Source: Microbacterium oryzae
Lineage (GTDB): Bacteria; Actinomycetota; Actinomycetes; Actinomycetales; Microbacteriaceae
DNA length: 64,000 bases
Assembly: GCF_009735645.1 (NCBI RefSeq)
Contig: NZ_CP032550.1
Coordinates: 372,001-436,000 of the forward strand
Direction: 5' to 3'
Part shown: piece by piece, positions 34,740-43,412 of the stretch
Layout of the letters: the number at the start of each line of letters is the position of its first letter
Position numbering within the stretch: position 1 is the first letter of the stretch
Notes under the pieces: generated by a model
Database searches by the model: none
What the model was told of the DNA's origin: nothing
What the model saw: only the letters and a program-made list of their open reading frames with translations
Made by a program: the position numbers and the translations under genes

Positions 34740-35548
34740 GCACAGCCCGGCGAGGCGGCAGACGGAGGCCGGCCGAGACCGGGCACGACGAGCCCGACGA
34801 GCGCTGGGCGGTCTCCTACGCGGACATGGTGACCGTGCTGATGTGCCTGTTCATCGTGCTGTTCGCCATGTCGAGCGTCGACAAGGGCAAGTACGAGCAG
34901 CTCGCGAACAGTCTGAGCGCCGGCTTCGGCCAGGAGGTGACCGAGGGCGGAGCCGACACCGTGGAGGGCATCGTGATCCCGCCCGACGCCGTCATGGACG
35001 AGGACCCCGAGGACCTCGCGGCCATGGCCGCGGCCGAGTACGAATCTCTCGAGGAGCTCCGCGAGCGCATGCGCGCATCCCTTGCGGCGGAGGGGCTCGA
35101 GGACACGGTGGAGTTCGTCATCGACGACCGCGGCCTGAAGGTCGGGCTGGTCGGCGCGGAGACGTTCTTCGCGGACAACAGCACCGACCTGTCGGCGAAG
35201 GCCGACGCGGTGCTCGACGCGATCGGCGGGGTGCTGGCCGACGTCGACAACCAGGTGAGCGTCGAGGGTCACGCCGACCATCGGAGCCCGGCCGCGCCGT
35301 TCCCCACCAACTGGGAGCTCTCTGGAGGACGCGCCACGCAGGTCGCGCGCTTCCTCGTCGAGCACGAGCGGATCGGCGGGCCGCGGGTGAAGGCGACGGG
35401 CTTCTCCGACACCCGGCCGATCGCCGAGGGCGACGGCGCCGACGAGCTCGCCCGCAACCGGCGCGTCGACATCGTCGTCGAGTCCGATGAGAAGGACGAG
35501 GTGCGGGCGCTGATCCCCGCCATCGCCGAAGCGACGCAGGGGCGCTGA
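34736..35548 (+). CDS. motB: flagellar motor stator MotB
   Basis: A 270-residue stator subunit. The single transmembrane helix carries the proton-accepting Asp30 (SYADMVTVLMCLFIVLFAM). The C-terminal OmpA-like peptidoglycan-binding domain shows VEGHADHR and NWELSGGRATQVARFL, FSDTRP and NRRVDIVV motifs. GTG start within the motA stop. Confidence 0.95.
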   Translation: MSTARRGGRRRPAETGHDEPDERWAVSYADMVTVLMCLFIVLFAMSSVDKGKYEQLANSLSAGFGQEVTEGGADTVEGIVIPPDAVMDEDPEDLAAMAAAEYESLEELRERMRASLAAEGLEDTVEFVIDDRGLKVGLVGAETFFADNSTDLSAKADAVLDAIGGVLADVDNQVSVEGHADHRSPAAPFPTNWELSGGRATQVARFLVEHERIGGPRVKATGFSDTRPIAEGDGADELARNRRVDIVVESDEKDEVRALIPAIAEATQGR

Positions 35549-35581
35549 CGCCGCGTGCCCACCACATCCGAGGAGACCACG

Positions 35582-36478
35582 ATGACCCCAGCCATCCCGG
35601 TGGACGATTCCGCTGCGCGGTACGAGCCCTACGACTTCAGCCGGCCGGCGCAGCTCGGGCGCGAGCACACCCGCCAGCTCGAGGCGGCCTTCGAGGCGTT
35701 CGCGCGGCTGTGGTCGGCGCAGCTCACGGCGAAGATCCGGATGCGCGCGCACCTCAGCCTGGAAGGCGTCGAGCTCGTCGCCTACGACGAGTACGCCGAC
35801 AGCCTGCCCGCCACGACCGCGATGGTGGCGGCGTCGTTCGCCGATCGCGACGAGACCTGCATCGTGCAGTTCGACCTCGACAGCGCGCTGCTGTGGGTCG
35901 TGCAGATGATGGGCGGCAGGGGCACGACGCTTCCCGAGGCGCGCACGTTCACCCCGATCGAGATGGCACTCGTCCGCCACCTCATGGCCGAGACCTTCGA
36001 GAACCTCGGCGCGAGCCTCGGGCCCCTCCTGCCGGGGGAGCCGGTGCTGGGCGGCGTGCACTACAACCCCCAGTACCTCCAGGTCATCTCCTCCAGCGCG
36101 GCCGTGGTCGTCGCCCGCTACGCGATGCGCCTGGGCGACATCCAGACGACGGCGACGGTCATGCTCCCGGCCTCCGCGGTCATCGACGGACTCGCGCAGA
36201 CGGGCGCGGACGCCGCCACCGCCCATCCCGCCGGGCTCGCTCTCGCGCAGCTGAGGAGCACGCCCATGGAGGTCGCCCTCCGCCTCGCGCCGATCACCAT
36301 CGGCGCGGGGGAAGTGCTCGACCTGGCGCCGGGCGACCTGCTGCGGCTGCCGCACCCGGAGACCACGCCCTTCGAGCTCGTGGCCGGCTCGACGCCGATC
36401 GCCCGGGCCGTGCCCGGCGCGCGCGGCTCGCGCCTCGCCTGCACGATCACCACCATCCACGAGGAGAAGAACCGATGA
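35582..36478 (+). CDS. fliM: flagellar switch protein FliM
   Basis: About 298 residues. Middle CheC-like domain (YDFSRPAQLGREHTRQLEAAFEAFARLW and MGGRG region) and a C-terminal SpoA domain. The N-terminus (MTPAIPVDDSAARYEPYDF) lacks an obvious LSQxEIDALL CheY-binding motif. ATG at 35582 has AGGAG six bases upstream; a GTG at 35555 would add nine residues. It follows motB directly: there is no fliL gene between them. Overlaps fliN by four bases. Confidence 0.9.
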   Translation: MTPAIPVDDSAARYEPYDFSRPAQLGREHTRQLEAAFEAFARLWSAQLTAKIRMRAHLSLEGVELVAYDEYADSLPATTAMVAASFADRDETCIVQFDLDSALLWVVQMMGGRGTTLPEARTFTPIEMALVRHLMAETFENLGASLGPLLPGEPVLGGVHYNPQYLQVISSSAAVVVARYAMRLGDIQTTATVMLPASAVIDGLAQTGADAATAHPAGLALAQLRSTPMEVALRLAPITIGAGEVLDLAPGDLLRLPHPETTPFELVAGSTPIARAVPGARGSRLACTITTIHEEKNR

Positions 36479-37134
36479 GCACCTTCCACGAGACCGCGAT
36501 CGCCGCCGCCATCGCCGCCAAGCTCCCCTTCGGGTTCCCCGTCATCCCGACGCCGTCCACCGACCCCGGCGCGGCGGGCGACGCGGTGGCTGTCGCCTTC
36601 ACGGGCACGCCCGGCGCGAGCATCGCCATCCAGGTCGAGAACCCCGACCTCCTCGAGGACGGCTCGGCGACGCGGCCGCTCGCCGATCGGCTGCACCCGG
36701 TGTTCGAAGCCGCGGTCGCCGTGCTCGGCGCCGGCACCCTCGGTGAGCCGGCGCCCGTCGCCGCCGCCGACGCCTTCACCGTGCGAGGCACCCAGGTCTT
36801 CGACCTGGTGAGCGCGGAGGGCCGGGTGGTCGCGCGCGCGGCGGTGCGTGTCGACGACGAGCGGGTGAGCGCAGGGCGCGCGGCCCCCGGCGGCCTCAGC
36901 CGCATCGCGGGCGTGGAGATGGAGCTCGTGGTCGAGATCGGCCGCACGCGGATGCCGGTGCGCGACGTGCTCTCGCTGGAGCCCGGCCGTGTCGTGGAGC
37001 TGGACCGCGCCGCGGGGTCGCCGGCCGACATCAAGCTGAACGGGCGGCTCATCGGGCACGGCGTCGTGGTCGTCGCCGACGGCGACTTCGCCGTGCGCGT
37101 CGAGCGCATCCTCGAGACCGCCGAGGACGTGTGA
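36475..37134 (+). CDS. fliN: flagellar switch protein FliN
   Basis: About 219 residues. The C-terminal SpoA domain (ELVVEIGRTRMPVRDVLSLEPGRVVELDRAAGSPADIKLNGRLIGHGVVVVADG region, residues about 140-210) is unmistakable; the 130-residue N-terminal extension is CheX/FliY-like in position but has no recognised phosphatase motif. Its stop overlaps the fliO start. Confidence 0.92.
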   Translation: MSTFHETAIAAAIAAKLPFGFPVIPTPSTDPGAAGDAVAVAFTGTPGASIAIQVENPDLLEDGSATRPLADRLHPVFEAAVAVLGAGTLGEPAPVAAADAFTVRGTQVFDLVSAEGRVVARAAVRVDDERVSAGRAAPGGLSRIAGVEMELVVEIGRTRMPVRDVLSLEPGRVVELDRAAGSPADIKLNGRLIGHGVVVVADGDFAVRVERILETAEDV

Positions 37135-37595
37135 TGGCCGACCTCCTCGTCGCCCTGCGCGTGATCGTCTCGCTCGCCGCCGTGCTCGGGCTGCTGTGGT
37201 GGCTCAGTCGCCGGCTGCAGGATGGCCAGGAGGCGGGCGGTTCGCCGCTCGCGGGACTCCTGCCGAAGCGGCTCGCCCGGCTGCAGTCCCTGCTCCCGGC
37301 CCGGAGCGCACCGCGCGCCTCGCCGGAGCGGATCACCGTGGTCGCCCGCTCGGGGCTCGGCGGGAAGGCGCAGCTCGTCGTGGCCGAGTTCGGCGGCATC
37401 CGCTACGTGCTGGGCGTCACCGAGCACGGCGTCAGCGTCGTCGACACGCAGGAGGCCGTCCCGCAGGAGGCGCTCGAGCCGGAGGAGGCGCCGATGCCGG
37501 AGGAGGCTCCGCGGGAGACGCCCGAGCCGGTCGAGCTCCCGCAACAGGCGCCGCCCGCCCCCGCGCTCCGACCCCGGCTGCGCAGGGCCGCCTGA
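37134..37595 (+). CDS. fliO: flagellar export protein FliO
   Basis: About 153 residues: an N-terminal transmembrane helix (LRVIVSLAAVLGLLWWLSRRL), a small cytoplasmic domain with ITVVARSGLGGKAQLVVAEFGGIRYVLGVT, which is the FliO motif, and a Glu/Pro-rich tail. Start may be GTG 37131 or ATG 37134, both overlapping the fliN stop. In other bacteria FliO assists FliP ring assembly. Last gene of the flbD operon. Confidence 0.85.
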   Translation: MADLLVALRVIVSLAAVLGLLWWLSRRLQDGQEAGGSPLAGLLPKRLARLQSLLPARSAPRASPERITVVARSGLGGKAQLVVAEFGGIRYVLGVTEHGVSVVDTQEAVPQEALEPEEAPMPEEAPRETPEPVELPQQAPPAPALRPRLRRAA

Positions 37596-37618
37596 CGCAC
37601 GACCCCACGGAGCCCGCC

Positions 37619-37649
37619 GGTTACGGTGGACCCCGATCGTCCCGATAGT
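37619..37649 (+). promoter_or_regulatory. flagellar-sigma promoter of fliPQR-flhBA operon
   Basis: GGTTAC (37619-37624), 18 nt ending in GTCC, CGATAGT (37643-37649). Confidence 0.75.
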
Positions 37650-37657
37650 CGTCTCGG

Positions 37658-37713
37658 AGCACGGATCGCTCGACGACTTTGGCTACGGATCGGCCACGCC
37701 ACCCACGTCCGGA
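37658..37713 (+). promoter_or_regulatory. fliP leader, duplicated CsrA-type element (copy 2)
   Basis: Carries the same 20-nt block (37658-37677), 14-nt block (37691-37704) and 17-nt Shine-Dalgarno/start block (37708-37724) as the flgB leader. Its 5-bp stem (37680-37684 with 37692-37696) has loop ACGGATC; relative to flgB one C-G pair has become U-G, so pairing is kept. The loop GGA is 24 nt before the Shine-Dalgarno GGA. Confidence 0.6.
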
Positions 37714-37721
37714 GTGCCGCC

Positions 37722-38573
37722 GTGCCCGCTTCCGCCATCGCCCCCGCGCCCTCGCGCGCGGCCCTGCGCCTCTCGCCGCGCGGATGGGGCGTCGTCGCGG
37801 TCGCGCTGGCGCTCGCCGGCGCCGCGGTGCTGCTCGGGTCGGCCGGCGCGCACGCCGCCGTGATCCCGCCCACCCCGCCCGTGACGACGCCGCCGCCGAG
37901 CGGCGGCGAGGGCGTCACCATCAACGGCATCAACGGCACCCCGTCCGACAGCGTCGTCACGCTCCTCGGGATCACCGTCCTCAGCGTCGCCCCCGCGCTG
38001 CTGCTGATGATGTCGAGCTTCACCAAGATCTTCGTGGTTCTCGCGCTCACCCGCAACGCGCTCTCGCTGCCGTCGATCCCGCCGAATCAGGTCCTCGCGG
38101 GGCTCAGCCTGTTCCTGACCCTGTTCATCATGTGGCCGGTGCTGACCGACATCAACGCGGTCGCGGTGGCCCCGTACACCGCCGGCGAGATCGACTTCGG
38201 CCGCGCGCTCGAACTCGCGCAGGACCCGCTGCGTGAGTGGCTGCTGAGCTACACGCGCGAGGAGGACATCGCGCTGATGCACCGCGCGGCGCAGATGGAC
38301 AACCCGGCGGACGCCGCGAGCGTGCCGCTGCAGACCCTGGTGCCCGCCTTCATGCTCAGCGAGCTGCGTGCGGCGTTCCTCATCGGGTTCATCGTGTTCG
38401 TCCCCTTCCTCGTGATCGATCTCGTCGTCGCCAGCGCCCTGATGTCGATGGGCATGATGATGCTGCCGCCGGTCATGATCTCGCTGCCGTTCAAGATCCT
38501 GCTGTTCCTCCTCGTGGATGGCTGGGGTCTCGTCATCACCAGCCTCGTGCAGTCCTACGGAGGCGGCGGATGA
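37722..38573 (+). CDS. fliP: flagellar export gate protein FliP
   Basis: About 283 residues. Cleavable signal peptide (core VVAVALALAGAAVLLGS, probably cut after AHA), then a short Pro-rich segment and FliP core with four transmembrane helices; diagnostic motifs include MMSSFTKIFVVLALTRNALSLPSIPPNQVLAGLSLFLTLFIM and PFLVIDLVVASALMSMGMMMLPPVMISLPFKI, listed in part. GTG at 37722 is set by the CGGAG Shine-Dalgarno and conservation with the flgB leader. First of five overlapping export-gate genes. Confidence 0.94.
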   Translation: MPASAIAPAPSRAALRLSPRGWGVVAVALALAGAAVLLGSAGAHAAVIPPTPPVTTPPPSGGEGVTINGINGTPSDSVVTLLGITVLSVAPALLLMMSSFTKIFVVLALTRNALSLPSIPPNQVLAGLSLFLTLFIMWPVLTDINAVAVAPYTAGEIDFGRALELAQDPLREWLLSYTREEDIALMHRAAQMDNPADAASVPLQTLVPAFMLSELRAAFLIGFIVFVPFLVIDLVVASALMSMGMMMLPPVMISLPFKILLFLLVDGWGLVITSLVQSYGGGG

Positions 38574-38845
38574 ACCCGGAGTCGGTCATCGACATCGGCC
38601 AGGCGGCGCTCATCGTCGGTGCGAAGCTCTGCGCTCCGCTGCTGATCACGGCCCTCGTCGTCGGCTTCGCCATCTCGCTGCTGCAGTCGATCACGCAGAT
38701 CCAGGAGATGACGATCTCCTTCGTGCCGAAGCTGATCGCCGTGGGGATCGCGCTGCTCGTGTGCGGGCACTGGATGATCAGCGAGCTGATCGCGTTCACG
38801 CACGAGCTGTTCGCCCGGATCCCGGCGCTGCTGGGCGGCGGATGA
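38570..38845 (+). CDS. fliQ: flagellar export gate protein FliQ
   Basis: A 91-residue two-helix membrane protein with the family motifs AKLCAPLLITALVVGFAISLLQSITQIQEMT and FVPKLIAVGIAL. Normal length. Four-base overlaps with fliP and fliR. Confidence 0.95.
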   Translation: MNPESVIDIGQAALIVGAKLCAPLLITALVVGFAISLLQSITQIQEMTISFVPKLIAVGIALLVCGHWMISELIAFTHELFARIPALLGGG

Positions 38846-39606
38846 TGCACATCCCGCTCGACTTCTCGTGGATCGAGGCGACCGCGCTCGCATGCGTCAG
38901 GATCACGGCCTTTCTGGTGATCGCGCCGCCGTTCAGTCACGGCTCGATCCCGCTGCGGATCAAGGCGATGCTCGGTGCCGGGCTCGCGCTCGCGGTGTCG
39001 CCGGTGGTGACCGCGGGGTACGAGCCGATGAGCACGGGCGGCTTCATGCTGGCGCTGGCGGGCCAGGCGATCACGGGGGCGCTGCTGGGCTTCCTGGTGA
39101 CCGTGGTCTTCAGCGCGATCCAGGGCGCAGGGCACCTCATCGACACCTTCGGCGGCTTCCAGCTCGCGCAGGCGTTCGATCCCGGGATGGCCGTCAACGG
39201 CGCCCAGTTCACCCGGCTGTTCCAGATGACCGCGATCCTCCTGCTGTTCGCCTCCGACGGCTATCAGCTCGTGCTGGCCGGCCTGTTCCGCTCGTTCGAC
39301 GCGGTGCCGGTCACCGGGATGATCGATCTCGGCCGACCGGCGGCGGCGCTGGTCGACGCGGTCGGCCAGATGATGCTCAGCGCCGTGCAGATCGCGGGGC
39401 CCCTGCTGATCGTGCTCTTCCTCGCGGATGCGGGGCTCGGTCTCGTCACCCGCGTGGCGCCGGCGCTCAATGCGTTCGCCATGGGCTTCCCCGTCAAGAT
39501 CGGCCTGACCCTGGTGCTGGTCGGCTTCGTCTACGCGGCCCTGCCATCCGTCGTCGCCGCCCTCGCCGGCGACGCCGCCGCGCATCTCGTGGGGGTGACG
39601 CGATGA
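38842..39606 (+). CDS. fliR: flagellar export gate protein FliR
   Basis: About 254 residues with six hydrophobic segments; part of the FliP5-FliQ4-FliR1 gate. Motifs ACVRITAFLVIAPPFSHGSIPLRIKAMLG and DTFGGFQLAQAFDPGM are typical. Two ATG codons in tandem (38842, 38845) overlap the fliQ stop; the first is used here. Confidence 0.93.
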   Translation: MMHIPLDFSWIEATALACVRITAFLVIAPPFSHGSIPLRIKAMLGAGLALAVSPVVTAGYEPMSTGGFMLALAGQAITGALLGFLVTVVFSAIQGAGHLIDTFGGFQLAQAFDPGMAVNGAQFTRLFQMTAILLLFASDGYQLVLAGLFRSFDAVPVTGMIDLGRPAAALVDAVGQMMLSAVQIAGPLLIVLFLADAGLGLVTRVAPALNAFAMGFPVKIGLTLVLVGFVYAALPSVVAALAGDAAAHLVGVTR

Positions 39607-40721
39607 GCGACAGCGGCGAGCGCACCGAGAAGGCGACCGACCGCCGCCTCAAGGAGGCACGTCGGAAGGGGCGGATCGGCCGCAGCCAGGACTTCACGGC
39701 ATGGGTGTGCATCGCGGCGGCCGCCGTCATGATGCCGAGCACGATCGCCCGCGGTTCGCAGCTCGTCACCGAGCTCATGCTCGACGTGACGCGGGCGAGT
39801 GCGGCGCCGTCGGACGCGATCGCCGTCGACACGCTGACCTCGGCCCTCACCGCCCTGGTCGGCGTCCTCCTGCCGATGCTGCTGGTGGTGCTCGTCGCGA
39901 CGGCGGCGACGGCGATCGCGCAGGGCGGGGTGCATCTGCGCGGCGTGACGTTCCGCGCCGAGCATCTCGACCTCGTCGCGGGCGTGAAGCGGGTCTTCGG
40001 CGGGCAGGCGCTCTGGGAGGGCGCGAAGGCGCTGCTGAAGACCGCGGCGATCGGCGGGGCCCTGTGGATCGTGGTCTCGGGGCTCGTCCCGCTGCTCATG
40101 GCCAGCGGGAGACACCGCATCGACTGGCTCCTCGCGCAGGCCGGAGGCGGCGTCGTGGGGCTGCTGCAGGTCGCCGTCGCCGTCGGCCTCCTGCTGGCGG
40201 CGGTCGACGTCGCCGTGGTGCTGCGACGCAACCGCAAGCACACGCGCATGACGAAGAAGGAAGCCAAGGACGAGCACAAGAAGAGCGAGGGCGACCCGCT
40301 CGTGCGCTCGCAGCGCCGCTCGCGGCAGATCGCGATGAGCCGCAACCGCATGATCGCGGCGGTCGGAGACAGCGACGTGGTGCTCGTCAACCCGACGCAC
40401 GTCGCGGTGGCGCTCCGGTACGAGCCGGGCCGCTCCGCGCCGCGCGTGGTCGCCAAGGGCGCCGGGATCGTCGCGCAGAAGATCCGCGAGAAGGCCGAGG
40501 AGGCCGGCGTGCCGATGGTGCGCGACATCCCGCTGGCGCGCGCGCTGCACGCGGCGTGCGAGCTCGGGCGGGAGATCCCGGAGGAGCTCTACACCGCCGT
40601 CGCGCAGGTGCTCGCGTTCGTGCACCAGCTCAAGAAGCGCGGCTCCGCGCGCGGCATGCACACCATGCCCGCGGGCACCGCGGGCGCAACCGACCATGAC
40701 TCGAGAAGGCGAGACCGCTGA
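39603..40721 (+). CDS. flhB: flagellar export switch protein FlhB
   Basis: About 372 residues: N-terminal SGERTEKATDRRLKEARRKG, four transmembrane helices, then a cytoplasmic domain with the self-cleavage motif NPTH (263-266) that underlies the switch from hook to filament export. A basic linker (HTRMTKKEAKDEHKKSEGDP) precedes it. C-terminal tail of about 25 residues is variable. One- to four-base overlaps with fliR and flhA. Confidence 0.95.
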   Translation: MSDSGERTEKATDRRLKEARRKGRIGRSQDFTAWVCIAAAAVMMPSTIARGSQLVTELMLDVTRASAAPSDAIAVDTLTSALTALVGVLLPMLLVVLVATAATAIAQGGVHLRGVTFRAEHLDLVAGVKRVFGGQALWEGAKALLKTAAIGGALWIVVSGLVPLLMASGRHRIDWLLAQAGGGVVGLLQVAVAVGLLLAAVDVAVVLRRNRKHTRMTKKEAKDEHKKSEGDPLVRSQRRSRQIAMSRNRMIAAVGDSDVVLVNPTHVAVALRYEPGRSAPRVVAKGAGIVAQKIREKAEEAGVPMVRDIPLARALHAACELGREIPEELYTAVAQVLAFVHQLKKRGSARGMHTMPAGTAGATDHDSRRRDR

Positions 40722-42787
40722 TGGGCCAGCTGCTGTCCAAGGGGACCGTGCCGGTGGGCGTGGTCGGGATCATCCTGCTGCTGATCGTGCCGATTCCCAC
40801 GTGGCTCCTGGACGTGCTCATCGTCCTCAACATCGCCTTCGCGCTGCTCATCCTGCTCACGTCGATGTTCGTGCGGAAGCCGCTGGACTTCTCGGTCTTC
40901 CCGAGCCTGCTGCTCGTGGCCACGCTCTTCCGCCTCGGCCTCAACGTCGCCTCGACGCGTCTCGTACTCAGCGAGGCGCACGCCGGGCAGGTGATCCAGG
41001 CCTTCGGGGAGATCACGGTCAGCGGCTCCCTCGTCATCGGCGCGGTGATCTTTCTGATCCTCACGGTGATCCAGTTCGTCGTCGTCACGAAGGGCGCGGA
41101 GCGCGTCGCGGAGGTCGGCGCCCGGTTCACCCTCGATGCGATGCCCGGCAAGCAGATGGCCATCGACGCCGACCTCAACGCCGGCCTCATCACCGACACC
41201 GAGGCGCGTGAGCGCCGCGCCGCGGTCGCGGCGGAGGCGGACTTCTACGGCGCGATGGACGGCGCGTCGAAGTTCGTCAAGGGCGACGCGATCGCCGGCG
41301 TCGTCATCATCGTCATCAACTTCGTCGGCGGCATCGTCATCGGGATGCTCCAGCACGGCATGGAGGTAGCGGACGCGCTGGAGACGTACAGCCTCCTGAC
41401 GATCGGCGACGGCCTCGTCACTCAGATCGCGGCGCTGCTGATGGCGGTGTCGACGGGCATGATCGTCACCCGCGAGAACGCCGAGTCGGAGATGGGGCAG
41501 GCCGCGGGCCGTCAGCTCCTGCAGTCCCGCACGGCCCTCATCATCACCGGATGCGCGGCGATCGCCATGGGGCTGATCCCGGGCATGCCGCTGCCGGCGT
41601 TCCTCGCGATCGGCGCCGCGCTCCTGGTCGCGGCCTCGCGCGTGAAGGTCGGCCAGGCGAAGGCCGACGCGGCCGTCGAGGAGGAGGCCCGCGCCCGGCA
41701 AACGGCGGAATCCGCGAGCGAGGGACCGGAGGAGCTGATGGACCGCATGCGCGTGCACGCGGTGGAGATCTCCCTCGCGCCCGACATCGTGGATCTCGCC
41801 TCCGGCGGCCCCGGCGACCTGATCTCGCGCGTGAAGGCGCTGCGGCGGAAGATCGCCGTCGAGCTCGGCTTCCTCCTGCCCCCGGTGCGGACGAGGGACA
41901 GCATCGAGCTACCCGCCCAGACCTACGCCATCCTCATCGCCGGGGTGGAGGCGGGGCGTGGCACGGTTCCACGCGGTCATGTGCTCGCGATCGGGACGGG
42001 CCTCGAGCTGCTGCCGGGGACGGCGGTCGTGGATCCCGTCTTCGGCCTCGAGGGCAAGTGGGTGCCCGCGGAGATGTCGCACGCCGCCGACCTCGCGGGG
42101 GCGACCGTGATCGACCGCGCGAGCGTGATCATCACCCACCTGTCCGACATCGTCCACGCGCAGGCGCACCGGCTGCTCTCGCTCGAGGACGTGCGCCAGC
42201 TCACGGAGCACCTCAAGCAGACGAGTCCGGCGTCCGTCGACGAGCTGACGCCGGCTCTCCTCTCGCTCGCGGGGATCCAGCGCGTGCTGGCGGGTCTGCT
42301 CGCCGAGCGGGTGCCCATCAACGACCTCGCCCGCATCTACGAGGCCCTCGCGCTGCGCGCGAGGATCTCAACCGAGACGCCGGGGCTGATCGAGGCCGCG
42401 CGCACGGCGCTCGGGCCCGCGATCGCCGCGCGGTTCGCGCAGTCGGGCCGCCTGCGCGTCGTGATGATCGATCCGCTGCTCGAGCAGCAGATGCTCGAGA
42501 GCATGCGGGTCGTCGAGGGGCAGCCGCAGATCGTGCTCACCCCCGACGCGACGATGCACGTGCTCGATGCGGTCCGGAGGACGGCCGCGGAGCTCGACGA
42601 GGCCGGCACGGAGCCCGTGCTCGTGTGCGCACCGTCGCTGCGGCAGGGCGTGCGGCGGATGATCGCCGCGCAGGTCGAGAGCCTGCCCGTGCTCTCCTAC
42701 GACGAGGCCGCCAGCGCGGGATACCCGACCGATGTCGTCGGGGTGATCCGCCTCGATCAGCCGGCGATCGCGCCCGGCCGCGGGTGA
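40721..42787 (+). CDS. flhA: flagellar export apparatus protein FlhA
   Basis: A 688-residue export-gate component. Eight transmembrane helices in the first 320 residues, including the FHIPEP-type region (FVRKPLDFSVFPSLLLVATLFRLGLNVASTRL and the PGKQMAIDADLNAGLI motif), and a cytoplasmic ring domain that docks chaperone-substrate complexes. ATG shares one base with the flhB stop. Last gene of the fliP operon. Confidence 0.96.
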   Translation: MGQLLSKGTVPVGVVGIILLLIVPIPTWLLDVLIVLNIAFALLILLTSMFVRKPLDFSVFPSLLLVATLFRLGLNVASTRLVLSEAHAGQVIQAFGEITVSGSLVIGAVIFLILTVIQFVVVTKGAERVAEVGARFTLDAMPGKQMAIDADLNAGLITDTEARERRAAVAAEADFYGAMDGASKFVKGDAIAGVVIIVINFVGGIVIGMLQHGMEVADALETYSLLTIGDGLVTQIAALLMAVSTGMIVTRENAESEMGQAAGRQLLQSRTALIITGCAAIAMGLIPGMPLPAFLAIGAALLVAASRVKVGQAKADAAVEEEARARQTAESASEGPEELMDRMRVHAVEISLAPDIVDLASGGPGDLISRVKALRRKIAVELGFLLPPVRTRDSIELPAQTYAILIAGVEAGRGTVPRGHVLAIGTGLELLPGTAVVDPVFGLEGKWVPAEMSHAADLAGATVIDRASVIITHLSDIVHAQAHRLLSLEDVRQLTEHLKQTSPASVDELTPALLSLAGIQRVLAGLLAERVPINDLARIYEALALRARISTETPGLIEAARTALGPAIAARFAQSGRLRVVMIDPLLEQQMLESMRVVEGQPQIVLTPDATMHVLDAVRRTAAELDEAGTEPVLVCAPSLRQGVRRMIAAQVESLPVLSYDEAASAGYPTDVVGVIRLDQPAIAPGRG

Positions 42788-42834
42788 CTTCGCGCCGTCG
42801 CGATCCCGCGAACCGCCGACACAGCGGATTCATG

Positions 42835-42865
42835 GGTTACAACCCGGGCGCGATGTGGCGATAGT
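42835..42865 (+). promoter_or_regulatory. flagellar-sigma promoter of flgN-flgK-flgL-fliW operon
   Basis: GGTTAC (42835-42840), 18 nt ending in GTGG, CGATAGT (42859-42865). Confidence 0.75.
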
Positions 42866-42906
42866 TGGTCATGTGGCGGTCGCCTCCGCCACGAGACCTG
42901 CGACCA
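42866..42906 (+). promoter_or_regulatory. nested stem-loop in flgN leader
   Basis: Inner 7-bp stem (42873-42879 with 42886-42892, 6-nt loop) inside an outer 5-bp pairing (42866-42870 with 42902-42906), just upstream of the AGGTGA Shine-Dalgarno. No GGA in the loop, unlike the fliC, flgB and fliP leaders. Confidence 0.4.
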
Positions 42907-42922
42907 GATGAGGTGACATTCC

Positions 42923-43405
42923 ATGGCCGCGCATGATCTGAGCCTGCAACTGTGGCGGGAGCGGGAGCTCCTCGAGCTCATGCTCTTCAAGCTGGAGACG
43001 CTGCAGATGTTCCTGGCCACTGGTCGCACCCGCTGGGTCGGGCACGCCGCCAACGAGATCGAGCGCGTCTCCGGAGCCATGTCAGACGGCGCGCTCGCGC
43101 GCGACACGCTCGTCGTCTCCGTCGCGGAGACCTGGGGCGCGCCCGAGGCGACGACCCTGCGCGAGCTCATCGAGGCGGCGCCCACGCCGGCCTGGCGGGA
43201 GGTCCTCGAGGGGCACCTGCAGGCGATGACGGAGCTGGTGGCGGAGATCGGGGAGCTGAAGAAGGTGAACGAGCAGCGGCTGCGCGAGGCGCTGCGTGTC
43301 ACGCAGGAGGCGGTGGCGGGCCTCGGCATCGCCACGGGTGCCTACGACACATCCGGCGACGTCGTCCGAGACGGCGGCGCGCGTTTCCTCGACACCGAAG
43401 CGTGA
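42923..43405 (+). CDS. flgN: FlgK/FlgL export chaperone FlgN
   Basis: A 160-residue helical cytoplasmic protein; LQLWRERELLELMLFKLETLQMFLATGRTRWV at the start and the later GELKKVNEQRLREAL helix are FlgN-like. It directly precedes its expected client gene flgK. Confidence 0.85.
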   Translation: MAAHDLSLQLWRERELLELMLFKLETLQMFLATGRTRWVGHAANEIERVSGAMSDGALARDTLVVSVAETWGAPEATTLRELIEAAPTPAWREVLEGHLQAMTELVAEIGELKKVNEQRLREALRVTQEAVAGLGIATGAYDTSGDVVRDGGARFLDTEA

Positions 43406-43412
43406 GGTGAGC

